From assembly GCA_021234155.1 (NCBI GenBank), contig JAJEKV010000195.1, positions 1 to 64,000 of the forward strand: 64,000 bases of DNA. The letters are read 5' to 3'. The stretch is from Isoetes taiwanensis (Eukaryota > Streptophyta > Lycopodiopsida > Isoetales > Isoetaceae). This document shows, in pieces, positions 44,241 through 56,500 of this stretch. Position numbers and translations under genes: made by a program. The notes under the pieces were generated by a model. That model saw nothing but the letters and a program-made list of their open reading frames with translations. It searched no databases and was not told the origin of the DNA. The stretch's first letter is position 1. Each line of letters opens with the position of its first letter.

Positions 44241-44389
44241 CCTAACTCATACAGGCCCTACATAGTACAAAGACTTGTATAAATATATAAGTATTAATAA
44301 ATAAATAGCTATTTATATGCATTATTAATAAATATAAATATAAACAATCTAAATTATTATTATTATTAAATATAATTACAATGTTTTTA

Positions 44390-44407
44390 CTCGCCTCGCG
44401 AGGCGAG
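44390..44407. repeat. 18-bp perfect palindrome
   Basis: CTCGCCTCGCGAGGCGAG, in AT-rich DNA. It resembles the TCGACTCGCGAGTCGA cores of the tandem array at 46430-46880. Confidence 0.9.
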
Positions 44408-44824
44408 AATGGGCTTGGTTCAGAAAGCCCATTCAGAGAGGGGGCACATTCGTGGGTCCATACAACACTTTCTGCACCACAACCAGCTGAAAACAAATGA
44501 CAACAGAGTGAAAACATGCGCAACTTTAAACATGCGCAACTTTTCAAACCAAAAACATCCAAAAGGTTATATAGAAGAGGCACTTCTTTCTGCGAAAAAA
44601 CACAAATTGCAAAGAACAGAGTAAAGGACCATACCAGGGCCGGAAGCATCCCAAGCTTTGGAGGGCGTATTTGCTAGTTTCTGAGAAATCTATGGCGATG
44701 CCGATCTTTCTCGTCATGGCCTTTGTTGGTGAGGAAGAAAACAGGGCGTAATCTAGTTTTATTCTTTCTAGCTTGACCTTTAAGGAACTGGTTTCTTCGT
44801 TTCTCCGGCATTTCCCATTTGTGT

Positions 44825-45750
44825 TTCTTCGTTTCTTCTTATGAGCAGCTATGGCGGAATAGTAGCGGTCGGAAGTCTTTGTGCTGCCAGATATTGTTCA
44901 AGAATCTATGGCCCCTGCAAGAAGCTATGGCTGCCAGAACCGGCGATGCTGCAAGAAGCTTCAACAACAAAGTTCTCAGAGCCGGCCTTGCCATCATTCA
45001 CACAGATCAGACCTTGCCGGCAGTTCTTTATCACAGATCCGACCTTGGCGCAGTTCTTGGGCATGGCTGGACGAAATAGCCTGTTATTTTTGTCAGGATG
45101 AAGGGCTCTGAAGATGTAGGAGCTCCGGCTATGGCAGAAAGGGAAGGATTCGATAAAAAGAATGGCAAAGAATCAAGTCAAGAATGGGAGCTTCTCAGAT
45201 TAATCTAACAGGGAATGCCTGCAGGGATAATGCGGCCGATTCAACAAACCAGATCTTGCCTGATGGTCGGGTGATTATCGTGGGCGGATTGGCTGCCCAG
45301 ACCTATGAATTCGTCCCTTCAAATGGAATCCCTGCTGCCCAGCTTCAGCTCCTTGTTGCTGAAGGACCCATTGGTATTCTATTGGTTGAGATGAAAGAAA
45401 GACTGTATTAACGTCTGCGGGAGACAGCTTGGGTTCTGCTAACAACTATTTTCCAGACGGTAATCTCTTCATATTCGCTAACAGGGATTCGGTTCTGTTC
45501 GATTACAACAATAAAAAGGTTTTGAAGAAATTCCCTACCATTCCTGGCGAACCCAGAAATTATCCATGCGCTGGAAGCTCTGTGATGCTACCGCTCGATT
45601 CGGGGAACAATTATTCCACAGCCGAAGTGCTCGTTCTCATCTCAGACGCATCTCAGACGTGTGGGCTAATGTGGTGTGGGAGCTTCTTCCGGAAAGAGAG
45701 AGTCCAAGTAGTACAAAGAATCTTCGTCTCAAAGGTATGTACCAAATTTT
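44825..45750 (+). pseudogene. Galactose/glyoxal oxidase (GLOX-like) fragment
   Basis: The frame 45184-45411 contains 'NQILPDGRVIIVGG' and TYEFVPSNG. After a frame change near 45410 it continues from 45429 with 'NNYFPDGNLFIFANRDSVLF', KKVLKKFPTIPGEPRNYPCAGSSVMLPL and TAEVLV. This is the Kelch-like propeller of plant aldehyde/glyoxal oxidases (secreted copper-radical enzymes, galactose oxidase family). The N-terminal part (44825-45110) is open in several frames but not clearly homologous. The C-terminal domain with further copper ligands is absent; a minisatellite region follows. It is a pseudogene or captured fragment, in the same orientation as the RPA70 fragment. Confidence 0.7.
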
Positions 45751-45949
45751 AAATTTCAAGCATGGGCGGAAAAAAATGGCGGGGTATAGAAAAAAAGCGG
45801 GGTAAAAAAATACGTTGAAAAAACAAGTATAAAATTAATGTTAATATATAATTTGACGTTAATATGTATGCTTGTATAATCATATTTTACACCTTATGTT
45901 GACCTTAGAGGTGCTAGGCATACAATTCTTATATCTAAGATAAAAAGTG

Positions 45950-46320
45950 GACCGTAATGTGTGCTAATTAAGGTGTGCTAGTATAAAAATGCTACTGTGT
46001 GCTAATACTAATGTGTGCTAGTATAAAATGCTAATGTGTGCTAATACTAATGTGCTAAAACTAATGTGTGCTAATACTAATGTGTATTAATGTATAAAAA
46101 TGCTAATGTGTGCTAATACTAATGTGTGCTTTGTATGGACCGTGTGCTAGTATGCTAATGCGTGTATTATGAAATTGTGGTAGTATAAAGTACTAATGTG
46201 TGCTAATTAAGGTGTGCTAGTATAAAGATGCTAATGTGTGCTAATACTAATGTGTGCTAGTATAAAAACAATTGTTAAATACTAATGTGTGCTAAAGACT
46301 AATGTGTTGTGAGAAAAACA
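45950..46320. repeat. Minisatellite of 'tgtgctaatactaa' units
   Basis: Many imperfect copies of 'aatgtgtgctaatactaatg' and 'gtgtgctagtataaaaatgc', 16-35 bp long in mixed order. Confidence 0.85.
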
Positions 46321-46429
46321 ATAAACTATGGTGTGATAGAATAATAAACTATGGTGGAAAATTAGATGGATAGATAGATAAAATGATGCTCGGCAAAAAT
46401 AATCTCTGGCCCTTGAATTGCCTTTTTTT

Positions 46430-46880
46430 TACTCTGAGCTGCCTTTCTCGACTCGCGAGTCGTGAAAGGCCTTCTGACCCCTAAAACCTGCGTTTTTCGC
46501 TTTGAGCTGTCTTTCTCGACTCGCGAGTCGAAAGGCCTCCCGACCCTAAAACTGCGTTTTTTAAGCTTTGAGCTGCCTTTCTCGACTTCGCGAGTCGAAA
46601 AGGCCTCCGACCCCTAAAACCTCGTTTTTGGCTTTTGAGTGCCTTTCTGCGACTCGCGAGTCGAAAAGGCCTTCTCGACCCTAAAACCTACGTTTTTTTT
46701 TTTGTCGAGAAAGGCCTTGATCCCTAAAACCTGCGTTTTAAACTTTGAGATGCCTTTCTCGACTCGCTTTCGAGAAAAGGCCTTGACCCCTAAAACTTGC
46801 GTTTTTTAATCTTTGAGATGCCTTTCTTGACTCGGGCGAGTCGAAAGGCTCTCAGCCCTGTATTTTCCAAAAATGGCCCT
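46430..46880. repeat. ~66-bp tandem array with palindromic cores
   Basis: About seven units of 'gagctgcctttctcgactcg' followed by 'cgagtcgaaaaggcctccga' and 'cccctaaaacctgcgttttt'. The first four have the perfect core TCGACTCGCGAGTCG or close to it. Later units lose or alter the core. Confidence 0.88.
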
Positions 46881-46884
46881 AAGA

Positions 46885-48400
46885 ACTGTGTTTTATTTTA
46901 ATTTTTTTGCCTGTAGCATCACTTGACTAACTTGATTTTGTCTTTTGCAGTCCTTATCTCGACCAAATAGTACATGCTTGGGAGCAATGAAAAGACCGAG
47001 TTCATTGAAGAAAGATCTTGAGAAGGTGGTGACATCGATTGGACATACAAGCACGTGGCCTATGAAGGAACTCCTCATACAAATTTCTATCGTCTGTAAG
47101 TTGCTCCGTGACTTGGGCCAGCTCCACGCCGTTTTGCACTAGGTGGTTCATGTGTGAAGAGGGTGTAATCATTGTGATAATACGACCACTATGGTCGCTT
47201 CACCCACTGTAATATATATTGTAATGAGCCCATTTATAAATATAAGGTATCTCAAAACTAGTATTTTTTGGTGATTAAGTTAACAATTTGCTTAATTTTT
47301 GTTGGAATTTGTGATCTCTTGTCTACCCACCTAAGAAAATAGAGCCAAAATGTCTTGGTAAAGGAATTCACCAATACGCAAAAAACTCTTATTTTGAATG
47401 ACAAATAAGCCCCAAAACTGGGACTCGACTCTCTATCCGAGAAAACTGGGAGAAAGCTTGGATGCACAGTAACAGACAAAAATTCGAATTAAGGACAGTT
47501 TTCGGGTCGGGGTGCTTCTTTTTGTGTAAAATAACAGAGTTCCGAAAAAAAGTGGGAATGGAATGAGTCCCACTTTAATTAAATACGACTTCACACAGCT
47601 TTTCCCAACATCTTGACCTCTATATGATAAGAGGAATATGTGGACAAGCATAAGAAACCATGTAAATAGCTAAGCCATTTCAGTTTCATTGAGTTCTTAT
47701 CCAAGAACATCAGCAACTGAGCGATAAATTAATATCAAAATTTAGCATAGATGAACAAAGACTGTATCTGGCTATAAGCATTGTCTTGTGGTTCTATTTA
47801 TAGATGATTATGATATTGTGGTTCTACTTATACTCAAGCTGGTTTACGCACTCCGACAATGTTATCAGGTCATGACCAACACACAATGGTCCTACTCATA
47901 GATGATTTTGTAATACCATCAAGCTGGTTCAAGCTGGTTGGAACTCTCTCATGTGGATATGCTCTCTGCGGAAATGAAAATGGGTACATTAGAAGTTATT
48001 GTGAAAATATAGAGATCTAGCTTAAATAGAAATGACGTCATATGCCACTGTTCTAATTACATATGCAGATGCATAAGATATAAATTTGGAAAAGTACAGT
48101 TTGTAAGAAAATGTACACGAAATTAGACTAGCATTTCCTTTAAAGTATTGAAAATCTAATAAAAAAAAGTCTATACACAGAACACATACATGAATAAAAT
48201 GACGTCCTTCAATAAAAAAGAAACACGTACGTGATTAAGGCTAAATGTCCATTTGAACATCGAATTAGCTATTTGTTGCATGGCCTTCAAATAATGGCCT
48301 TCAAATAACCTCTATAGTGCGTTATTTAGCTTCTTCGAACGTCATCCCTAGAAAAAGAACATATTAGATATAATTGGCTTATAGTCTATAAATCATGCCA
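46885..48400. other. No gene recognised
   Basis: An ORF at 46945-47142 follows a 'tcttttgcag' acceptor-like site and could be an exon, but I recognise no domain. Around 47555-47592 the minus strand repeats 'gtcgtatttaattaaagtgg', also found at 14350, so a repeat end lies there. The rest is AT-rich. Confidence 0.4.
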
Positions 48401-48409
48401 ACCCACCTT

Positions 48410-48525
48410 CACATAGTCTTTCAAAAACATAGAGTTTTTCCCCAAAAAAGATCTCATAAAAACATTCACATAGTCTTTCCAAAAAAGGAGAATTTTCCCT
48501 CAAAAAAGATCTCATACAAACAAAT
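48410..48525. repeat. Tandem duplication, ~58-bp unit
   Basis: Two adjacent copies of 'cacatagtctttc' followed by a short A-rich stretch, then 'tttccc(t)caaaaaagatctca' and 'taaaaaca/tacaaaca'. Confidence 0.8.
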
Positions 48526-48747
48526 TGATATGCAGGGCATTTTGCTCGAAAGTGAGGGGTATATAAAAGGACATCATTAAATGGATAGACAAAGAAGCTT
48601 GACTACCCCAAGTAAATACACGCAACTTCATCATCAAATGCACACATTTGTACATAAAATGTTGTCAAAGCTTGAATGTGAACATAGTATATAGTTTTAT
48701 ATGGGCACCGTCAAAACATAGCCTAATTTATAATCTATTTAATTTTG

Positions 48748-48793
48748 AACTTATGCCCGTGAAAAGCCCAGCAACGCTGGGCACTTTTTCTAG
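48748..48793 (+). mobile_element. Helitron 3' terminus
   Basis: A hairpin GCCCAGCAACGCTGGGC at 48766-48782 is followed by 'actttttCTAG' ending at 48793, and the next base is T. A GC hairpin about 10 bases before CTRR and an insertion point before T are the defining marks of Helitron 3' ends. The element body would lie to the left (upstream). I could not identify the TC 5' end, so its length is unknown; it may include the RPA70 and GLOX-like fragments, both on the plus strand. Confidence 0.7.
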
Positions 48794-49013
48794 TTATAAC
48801 CTACTAGAGTACCCAAAATATTCCAGTATTCTACAATGGGGAATCCTGATTTATATAATATGTAAAAGTTCGTTAGGCTACACCATCCAACATTATATTA
48901 TAATACTCTACCTGCTCATACAAATTCATGAATCCAACAGTCGCAAAAAATGGATCGGCCATTACATTAATCCAAACAGCAGAAATATACAAAATGCAAC
49001 AGAAAACTGTGTC

Positions 49014-49472
49014 TTAACCCTGCAATTCCTCTTCCTGGTTGGTAATAATGGTAACGTCACTGGTAGGATAAGCAACACAGGTAAGAACAAAGCCAGCAGC
49101 AATCTGGTCATCATCGAGAAAAGAAGCTTCAGACTGATCAACGGAGCCGGAAACAATTTTGCCAGCACAGGAGGAGCAAGAGCCGGCTCTGCAAGAATAG
49201 GGCAAATCGAGGCCCGCGTCTTCGGCATGGTCAAGAATGTAAACATCATCGGGGCATTCTATTACCTTATCGCCACCGGGCGTTTTTAGAGTTACCTTGT
49301 ATGTGGCCATGGCGGTGATGCGCGGGATGGAAGCTTTGAGGCCGAAGGCGCTGCTTAAGCCGGAGGATTTGAGCGAAACATGGCCTGTGCTTTTGGCCAT
49401 GGATCTGGCCGGTGCAACAGCGGCGGCTACTTGTGCTATTCCGACGCCGGATGCCATCGCTGCAGACGCCAT
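49014..49472 (-). CDS. FD: Chloroplast [2Fe-2S] ferredoxin precursor
   Basis: An intron-less, intact 152-residue protein that carries electrons from photosystem I to FNR and other stromal enzymes. Residues 1-~55 are Ala/Ser-rich and basic without acidic residues, a typical transit peptide; the mature protein starts near [13 protein letters not shown]. The cluster ligands are Cys94, Cys99, Cys102 ([14 protein letters not shown]) and Cys132 (VLTCVAYP), spaced C-x4-C-x2-C-x29-C as in plant-type ferredoxins. The C-terminus EEELQG is typical, and the mature length of about 97 residues is standard. The ATG at 49472 is the first in frame after a stop. It is the only gene in the window that looks like an intact host gene; a Helitron end lies about 220 bp beyond its stop. 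Confidence 0.97.
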   Translation of the reverse strand: MASAAMASGVGIAQVAAAVAPARSMAKSTGHVSLKSSGLSSAFGLKASIPRITAMATYKVTLKTPGGDKVIECPDDVYILDHAEDAGLDLPYSCRAGSCSSCAGKIVSGSVDQSEASFLDDDQIAAGFVLTCVAYPTSDVTIITNQEEELQG

Positions 49473-49506
49473 AGCTCAGCTCTGAAATGCTCGAGATTTC
49501 CTTCTT

Positions 49507-49518
49507 CTACATATATTT
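49507..49518 (-). promoter_or_regulatory. Possible TATA box of the ferredoxin gene
   Basis: On the minus strand AAATATATGTAG lies about 35-46 bases before the ATG. The leader would be very short if this is the TATA box, so it is tentative; a purine-rich stretch (minus strand) extends further upstream to ~49760. Confidence 0.35.
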
Positions 49519-49649
49519 CGTTTTCTCGTTTCTTGACGGCCTTGACGGGCCCTCTGACGGCCTTGTGCTTACCACATGTTTCCTGCCACGTGGCATTATC
49601 TTGATACCAAAATCGTATTCTCTTGGCCCAATAATCTCTCCATCTATCC

Positions 49650-49770
49650 TTCTTTTATCATTTGTGGCCCTCTTTCTCTTCTGTTTTCTTTTTCTTTTTC
49701 TTTTTTCTTTTTTCTTTTTTTCTTTTAGCTTTTTATTATTTGTATTTATCTTCTTTAGCAATATTTCTAT
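49650..49770. repeat. Polypyrimidine tract upstream of ferredoxin
   Basis: Almost continuous T/C on the plus strand (ttctttttctttttcttttt and similar). ORFs across it (Phe/Leu-rich or Lys/Arg-rich) are low-complexity artefacts. Confidence 0.85.
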
Positions 49771-49929
49771 TTATCTTTCTCAAAAAAAGAGAATGTGGCC
49801 CATGCACCTTTAGCCTCCAGAAAAAATTGGAGGTCCTCCTCATCTTCTTGGATCCTCGTTCAATTCCCATTGGCGTAGGCCCACTGGTCAAGATAAACAT
49901 ACAATGGAGACCCCTAAATGTCTACTAGT

Positions 49930-51480
49930 TGTGAGTTGCTACCATGAAAGATCACTTTTACACAGCTACTTGAATTAATGGATTTCCCCTTTTCTCTTAT
50001 TCCCCTCACTCTAATCTGCATAATGCAATGGCACTTTTGCTAACATTCTAGTTGAAAAATGATGAGTGATGTGCACCAGTACATTGGCCACGTTATCAAG
50101 ATTGCCATTGCCACAAGATGGATGTACGATTTTAGACAATTCTGACATAGCATTCGATGTGGCGTTATCTTTACATTGTTTTGGCTCTCATTTCTACTAT
50201 GTTGTCACCTTCATGGGGAATCATAGTCCAAGTCCTTTCTCCTTTCATGGGGACCGTCATGTATTTCTATGGGATGTTGTCATGTGGTATGACTTTGCAT
50301 CAGTTGCAAATGAACTATGAACACGCAGAGCTTAGACCCAGATGCTCACAAATGACTTGGCGAGTAGCCAGAGTCCCATTTCCATGTACACGACCTGTAT
50401 AGAAACAAAACCATTAGATACACATAACTAAAACGTTAGGGTATGCACTCATTTCAAAGGTAAGGTATGTTTTGCCCCAACTTGTGAGAATATACACCAT
50501 AAATCAGAACCATTATGTGCACCCTCGATCATGGTATAACTCGCAAATATGTCCATTTAATAGCTCTCGTGGCCCGGAGGCGTACCTCGTGTGAATATGC
50601 ACCTAAAAGTCTTTGCAAGGTTTCTTTTATTATTTTTATCATTGTGTTTATTAATCATGTTAAATAAATATTGAGATGTAAGATCAAACAATCAAAATTT
50701 CAATTTGGAAATATAGACATGTCGAAAAACTTTGAATAAGTCTAGTTTTTCCTAAATAAGTCATAAGGGCCTTACGGGGCCCCTTCATGTGGCGGCGTAG
50801 GGTTTTCGCAGTTAGGGTTCATTTTTTTCAGGGCAACGGTGCACTCTACATCTGCCAAAAAATGGTAGCAGTTAGGTTTTGAATTTGTTGAAGACGGTGA
50901 CAGCCATAGCTATGCCCTTTGATGGAGGTCTCCTGCTGCACCACGAATCTGCAATCTTCCAACAAAACGATTTTGGTGTCCTTCATGGAGAATGAAACGT
51001 CCTTTTATGGGACATCCCTCAAGCAAACTTCTTGATGATCTTTTGGAGAGAGTTTTGGCGCCAAAACTTAGGCTTTAGGATGAAGATGTGGCGCTAACAA
51101 CTTGCTAGTGCTCTATTCTACGAAACCGAACCATTATAAAAGCGAGTTTCTAAAAGAAGTTTCTGTGATTTGGTATCTTTGACTTGAACTTAACTGATCC
51201 TTTTTCCTTTTTTTAGTTTCAGACATACATGTGGAGAAGGATAATCATGTTAGACAAGGATCAAGCCATGCAGATAGACATTCATGCTTGGATTAATGCT
51301 TTGGCTTCATTTGTAACCACAGGTTTGCTTCTTTAATTCATTTTATTCCATACAAAAGCAGATGCATTTATATTTTATATATTAAGCACTTCAGTATGAA
51401 TTAGTATCTCTATTTCTGCTCAAGTATTTTTGCTTTAGCTTCTGACACCATGAATCTTCGAGGTAGAAAGATCCCTAGAG
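49930..51480. other. No gene recognised
   Basis: AT-rich sequence with short ORFs. At 50560-50610 'agctctcgtggcccgg' and 'cgtgtgaatatgcacc' resemble the right arm of the fold-back MITE family (7250 and 10000), and 50765-50785 has 'agggccttacggggcccc', like the MITE flanks, so a decayed copy may be present. Confidence 0.4.
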
Positions 51481-51559
51481 AGTGTTCCCAAAGCATACCT
51501 TTCATCCATACCCATGTCCTCCTTCTACACTTGGTAGCAAAAGAATAAGATCTTGTAAA

Positions 51560-52880
51560 ATAGGAGCATGGACTATGGGGGCCATGGAGGAGGCTTTAGA
51601 AGCTATTGAGGATGGTACGTCCATTAGAAAATCCTTAATCCATTATGGAATTTCAGCAACTACCCTTCCTCGTTGAATTTATGGTGAGTGTGAAGTGAAA
51701 GGGGGGGTCTAAACCCAAAAGTTTGACAAATGAAGAGGAAGCATAATTCGTTCAGTGGACATTGCAAATATGTGATGAGGGTAGGGGAGTTACACTTGGT
51801 GTCATGAGGGAGAAGGCAGCTGAGATGTGTGGGACACTTGTTTCAAGTATGGCATACCTCGTTACAAATGGTGGAAGCTTTTTAAGCATAGGCATCCTGA
51901 AATCTCCCTTAGATCTGCTCAATGTGTAGAAGCGGAAAGAGTGAAGGCAATCAGCTCTACAAATTTCATTGGTTTTTATACTGGTCTTAAGAAAGCTTTT
52001 GATGATTTAGACTTGGAATCATATAGAATATAGAATTGTGATGAGACAGATGTGCAAGCAGGTATTAGAGATGGTATGAGAATTGTGGCCAGAAAAGGAA
52101 ATAAGAATATTAATGAAACTATCTGCACAAATATAGAGTGGCTAACTACTCTGTTGTATAAGTGTTGCAGGCCATGCCATTCCCAATCTCTGCATCTTGA
52201 AAGTAAAAAAGATCAGAGATAGGGATCTTCTTGCTGGCTGTGAACCTGGAGCAGCTATGTCTTATCAAAAGAAAGCTTGGATGACTAATGATCTCTTTGA
52301 TGCATGGCTGGATCATTTTGAGATCAATGTGCCAGGGGTAATTAGTTTAGAAAGACCTCATTTATTGATTTGTGACGTAAACTTGAAAGTGATCCAATAT
52401 GCCAAGGAAATGGGTTTGCACATATTTCAATTACCACCACACACTTTTCACAAGCTCCAGCCGCTTGATGTTTCTTGTTTCAGACCTATGAAGAGTGCCT
52501 TTAAAGGTTTGAGGCACAAATACGTGGAACAAAACGATATGCAAACAAGGACGACATGGGTAGTCTCTCAATCTCTTAGACAAGCATTAACTGCCATCAA
52601 CATCAAAGCAGAGTTTGCTGCTATAGGGATTTGGCCATGGAAAATGCTTACTGTGTAACCAGTGTTAGTCATGTACGTCCTGGTACAGGACTATTCATGC
52701 ACACCACGGATCAGGGCAGAAATAAGACACCACCAGGTCAAGGTCAAGCATCAGGTAGCAGACCCCCTCAAAGACCATGCCGAAGTCCACGACAAAGACC
52801 ACGCCGAAGAAGAGACAAAGAACAGATAAATGATGGCCCTCCAGAGGTACAATCAGCACTCAGCATGATTCTAGGCACAT
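51560..52880 (+). pseudogene. Pogo/DDE_1-type (Tc1-mariner superfamily) transposase relic
   Basis: Pieces in three frames match one protein. A psq-like HTH (AMEEALEAIEDGTSIRKSL) is at ~51580. A CENP-B-type HTH remnant (WWKLFKHRHPEISLRSAQC) is at ~51860. After that come the first catalytic Asp in NCDETDVQAG (~52035), then 'HLLICDVNLKVIQYA' where the family usually has LDGH/LDNH, and 'LPPHTFHKLQPLDVSCF' (52430-52490). At least four stops or frameshifts interrupt it. No TIRs were identified. The Arg/Pro-rich tail (52700-52880) may be its C-terminus. Confidence 0.75.
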
Positions 52881-53278
52881 AAAGAAGGCACTGCAAGATT
52901 TCCTGGAAATCAAGCTTTGATTCATGAGTTGGTAGCGAGATCTGCCAAACATCTATTTTGGGCCCAGGGCCGTTGTACTATATATATGAGTAGAGTTAGA
53001 ACTCAGTTTCTAGATGAGTTTTAGTCTCTAGTTAATCTCTCAATTTCCGAGAGCTCAAGTACACTCAGTGATATTAAGGAAGCATTATTATCGTCACTGT
53101 ATTTTTCATGTTTATCTCTTTCTGTTCCTTTGCAAAATCCCGCGTGACACTTAGCCAGGATTCTCCTGTTTGATTCAAGGGTCCTCACAGAGGGCTGTCT
53201 CACAGGAAATCCCGAACCCAGACCCTAAACAATGTCGTCGCTGCCGGGTCTGATCTTTCTTCTTTCCTTGTTTTTACT

Positions 53279-53591
53279 ATGTCTGCTCGTGTTTTCACTC
53301 CTGAAGAACTTCTTTGCCAAACGGCGGCTCGCCTGGAGCGCCATCAACATCGTGAAGCTGCTCAAGACATGTATGACACTGATTATGATATTGAAGGCGG
53401 TTGTGTCCGCTCAAGAGCACAGTCGACACCGCCTACTCCTTGTGTTCATTCTTGCCCAGGGTCCCCCCCTGTGTAAGCATTGCTCTCAACCCCAGTCGCC
53501 CCATCATACACCCGTTCAGCCCACTCCTCATTATTTCCAAACTCTGAACAGCACCTACATTCATATCCCCTCCGGTCACAGGGTAAACACA
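53279..53591 (+). pseudogene. Gag N-terminal part (before the insertion)
   Basis: Begins 'MSARVFTPEELLCQTAARLE' and continues RHQHREAAQDMYDTDYDIEGG. A stop at 53474-53476 follows. After that a Pro/His/Gln-rich frame resembles the sequence that resumes at ~57380. I read it as the start of gag, later split by the TIR element. Confidence 0.55.
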
Positions 53592-53593
53592 TA

Positions 53594-56500
53594 TAGCTGG
53601 GGGACACTTTTAGTGTCCACGACACTTGGTGCTTGTAGGGTGCTTTATACATGGCGATTAAAATTTTGGGCCCGTCACGAATAATGCTTGACGGGTGTTC
53701 ATGGTGCGCAAATTTTATAATCTGGCGCCAGGAACTGGGTTCTCCCGCTCTTTGGCAGACCAATTTCAATTCAGAATCAAACTTAGAATCCTGCACTAGG
53801 GGCTGGGTCGCTAGCTCTATGGCCATTTTTTCATTGAATGGGATTCAATTGATCTGATTGCAGTATGCCCATTTGGAGGCGACTCAAGTTCAAACTGCAA
53901 TACGATGTGAACACTCCTGATGTACTTTTATCTCAAGTTCTTGTTCATAAGTTTCCAGGAATTTTAGCTTGGTTTGTATACAGTCGTTGTAAGCATGATT
54001 TTGGGTGGTGTATGTTGCTTGCTAAATTATTTTATCTTACAGACTATTGATCCCTCTCTTACAGGTGTGATGACTGCAAGAAACTGGCTTCTGAATAGAA
54101 AAAGGCAGCAAAAGGCAGAAGTGAATCTTGGACAATGTTGATTGTGATGCTGAAAAAGTGATGTCTCCACATTTGGTCATGGAAAGGCAGATTATTTGTG
54201 ATTCAATGTAAATCGTCTGCATCTTGCTAATCTTGTTTTATTGTTCTCGTGCATTTAGACGTAACAGGAGCATATTCATTTTAAATGAAAATTTGTGCTT
54301 TGATGCTATATCCTCAATTAGGGATAATTCTTTCTGATCATTCCACTGAGTTATGGTTCCAGGTTCTGTCAGATGATGAGAAAAGAGCAGCATATGACCA
54401 ATTTGGGGAGGTTGGAACAAATTGTAGTGGTCCAAAACCTGGTTTCGTAAGTACCTATGACCCGACAACCATAATCACTGTCGTTTATCTAGATTCTCCA
54501 TTGCGTTGTTTACTATGATTAGGAAAGAATGTTCTCGTTTGTTTGGTACAAGGCAAAGGCACAATTCTCATAAGATATCTTGATGCTTGAAGTCGATCTA
54601 TCTGAGCCAATTATTGATGGTTACACACTGTAACGCTGATGTTTCAAGCATAGAGAGTTTTAATTGTCGGGGTGGGTTGATTTTAGTTCATGTTGGAGGA
54701 CTTATGTAAAATGCAGTGAGGAAAATTGACCTGAGATTTTGGTTTTCTATCTAACAACTTTTCTACTCAGCACAACCCTTTCGATCTTTTCGAGTCTATG
54801 TTTGGTGAAGTGGAGGAACTCCAGAGAAGAAGAACTTCTAGCATCAAAAGGGGAGATGACCTTCAGTGAGTTCATGCTCCTCCCATCCCCTCCCCTCTCT
54901 ATGTGTGTAGGTGTATGTGCACGTGAGCATATGTAAACAGGTTTCTGCATTTAGGTATGGTGCAAAGCACAAGCATTGTGTGGTAGAACGATTGTAGAAA
55001 GCGATTAAAAATGGAATATGAAGAATAGAACATCAGAATCTGAATGAGTAAAGGAAAGGATGCTACAAAAGCCACGATCCAGTCCTTGTCCAAAATGATC
55101 TGTAAGAAAACTACGAGCCCTCTTTTGCAAAGAGTAATGTATAGGTAGCAAAGAAGCCACATGTTGAATTAAATTGAGCTTGCACCAGTGGTTTAATTAG
55201 GAGATGAGGCTTAATGGTCTTCTAACTTATGATTCTTTAGACAGAAAAGTTGGCATATAAAATGTCAATTTCGTATCGATCTTTTTGAAGCTGATTACAG
55301 ATAGAAATTTTAGAATCAGAGGCACATATCTGGCTCATATCAGAGGCACATATCAGAGGCACATGTTTTCTTTTTCCTCCTCTCTTTACGTATCTGGCTG
55401 AATATCTTCTACACATTTCTATCTACTTCCCTTGACCTGTTTCTCCTATGTATCTGTTACATGTCCACGGTATGTGTGCATTCTGGAGGCTGTTTGTTGC
55501 TCACTCTAATACAGCTGCTGATACAGACAATGCTTTTATCCTTACACATCATGTACCAGTATGTTCTAATTGTTTTGCTCCATCATTATGACTCTGTTTA
55601 CTATATTTTGGCATACTTTTCCAGACCCTTCATTCGCCATGTTTTCTCTCGTGGATTTTGCCTTATTATTTTCTATGCTTCTATAGTTAGTTACCTGGGG
55701 ATCCTGTATTAACCTTCGAGATAGATCGCTTATGGACTGAATGCTCATGGATTTATGATACTAATGCAGGTACACAGTTGAACTGGAGTTTGCAGAAGCC
55801 ATATTTGGGACACAAAAGGTTATTATTGTACATCGATTGGTGACCTGTGCAGCATGCAATGGAAATGGTGCAAAAGTACATAGAGCTATTTCGTTATAAC
55901 TATTGATGTGTGCAAAATGTTATTATTACAACTGTTGAAAACAATGATAATTTCAGGCTAAGCTACTTGCAACCAATAGGTTGACATGGAGGTGATAAAA
56001 AGGGAAGTAAAAAGGAGACGGCTGCATTTGTGGAGCTATTCAAAACTTTTGATGAAGCTGTGCTGCATAGCAATGAGATCTAGCTTGTGGAATTCTTTGC
56101 CCCATGGTATTTGTGATAGTTTATTTTGGGTTCGTTTTTATGCTCAAGCTTATCTTGAGTTTTTTTTTTTTATGCTCAGATTTATCTCTCTATTTTGCAT
56201 CTGTATCCAAACCCTTGCATTTCTCCTAGTCTGAATTGTTCATTTGCAAATAAAGCTCGCTGATTTTGCATATGCTACTTTTTATGCAGACATAGAGACC
56301 CAAACGACAAATCAGGCTTATTCTTACGATAAACAAGCAAATAGCCTGGAGGTTTTAAAAACAAAAAAAGGAGTCTGGAGGTTTTAGAATGACCTTAGCT
56401 TTTTGAATTGGGTTTCCATCTATCTTGACCACATTTTCATTTTGACTTTGGTAGGCACTTTTGGGCACTTGCTAGAAGGCAGTCCTGCTCTTCTTGCACT

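Noticed and set aside
48648-49289. 213-codon plus-strand ORF
   Set aside because: Its second half is antisense to the ferredoxin gene and the first half crosses the Helitron end; no domain.
49487-49928. Phe/Leu-rich and Lys/Arg-rich ORFs upstream of ferredoxin
   Set aside because: They cross a polypyrimidine tract; the composition alone creates the open frames.
52900-53230. 5' LTR and primer-binding site of the gypsy element
   Set aside because: The stretch looks LTR-like, but I found no second copy after 63000 and no clear tRNA-complementary site, so I did not annotate an LTR.
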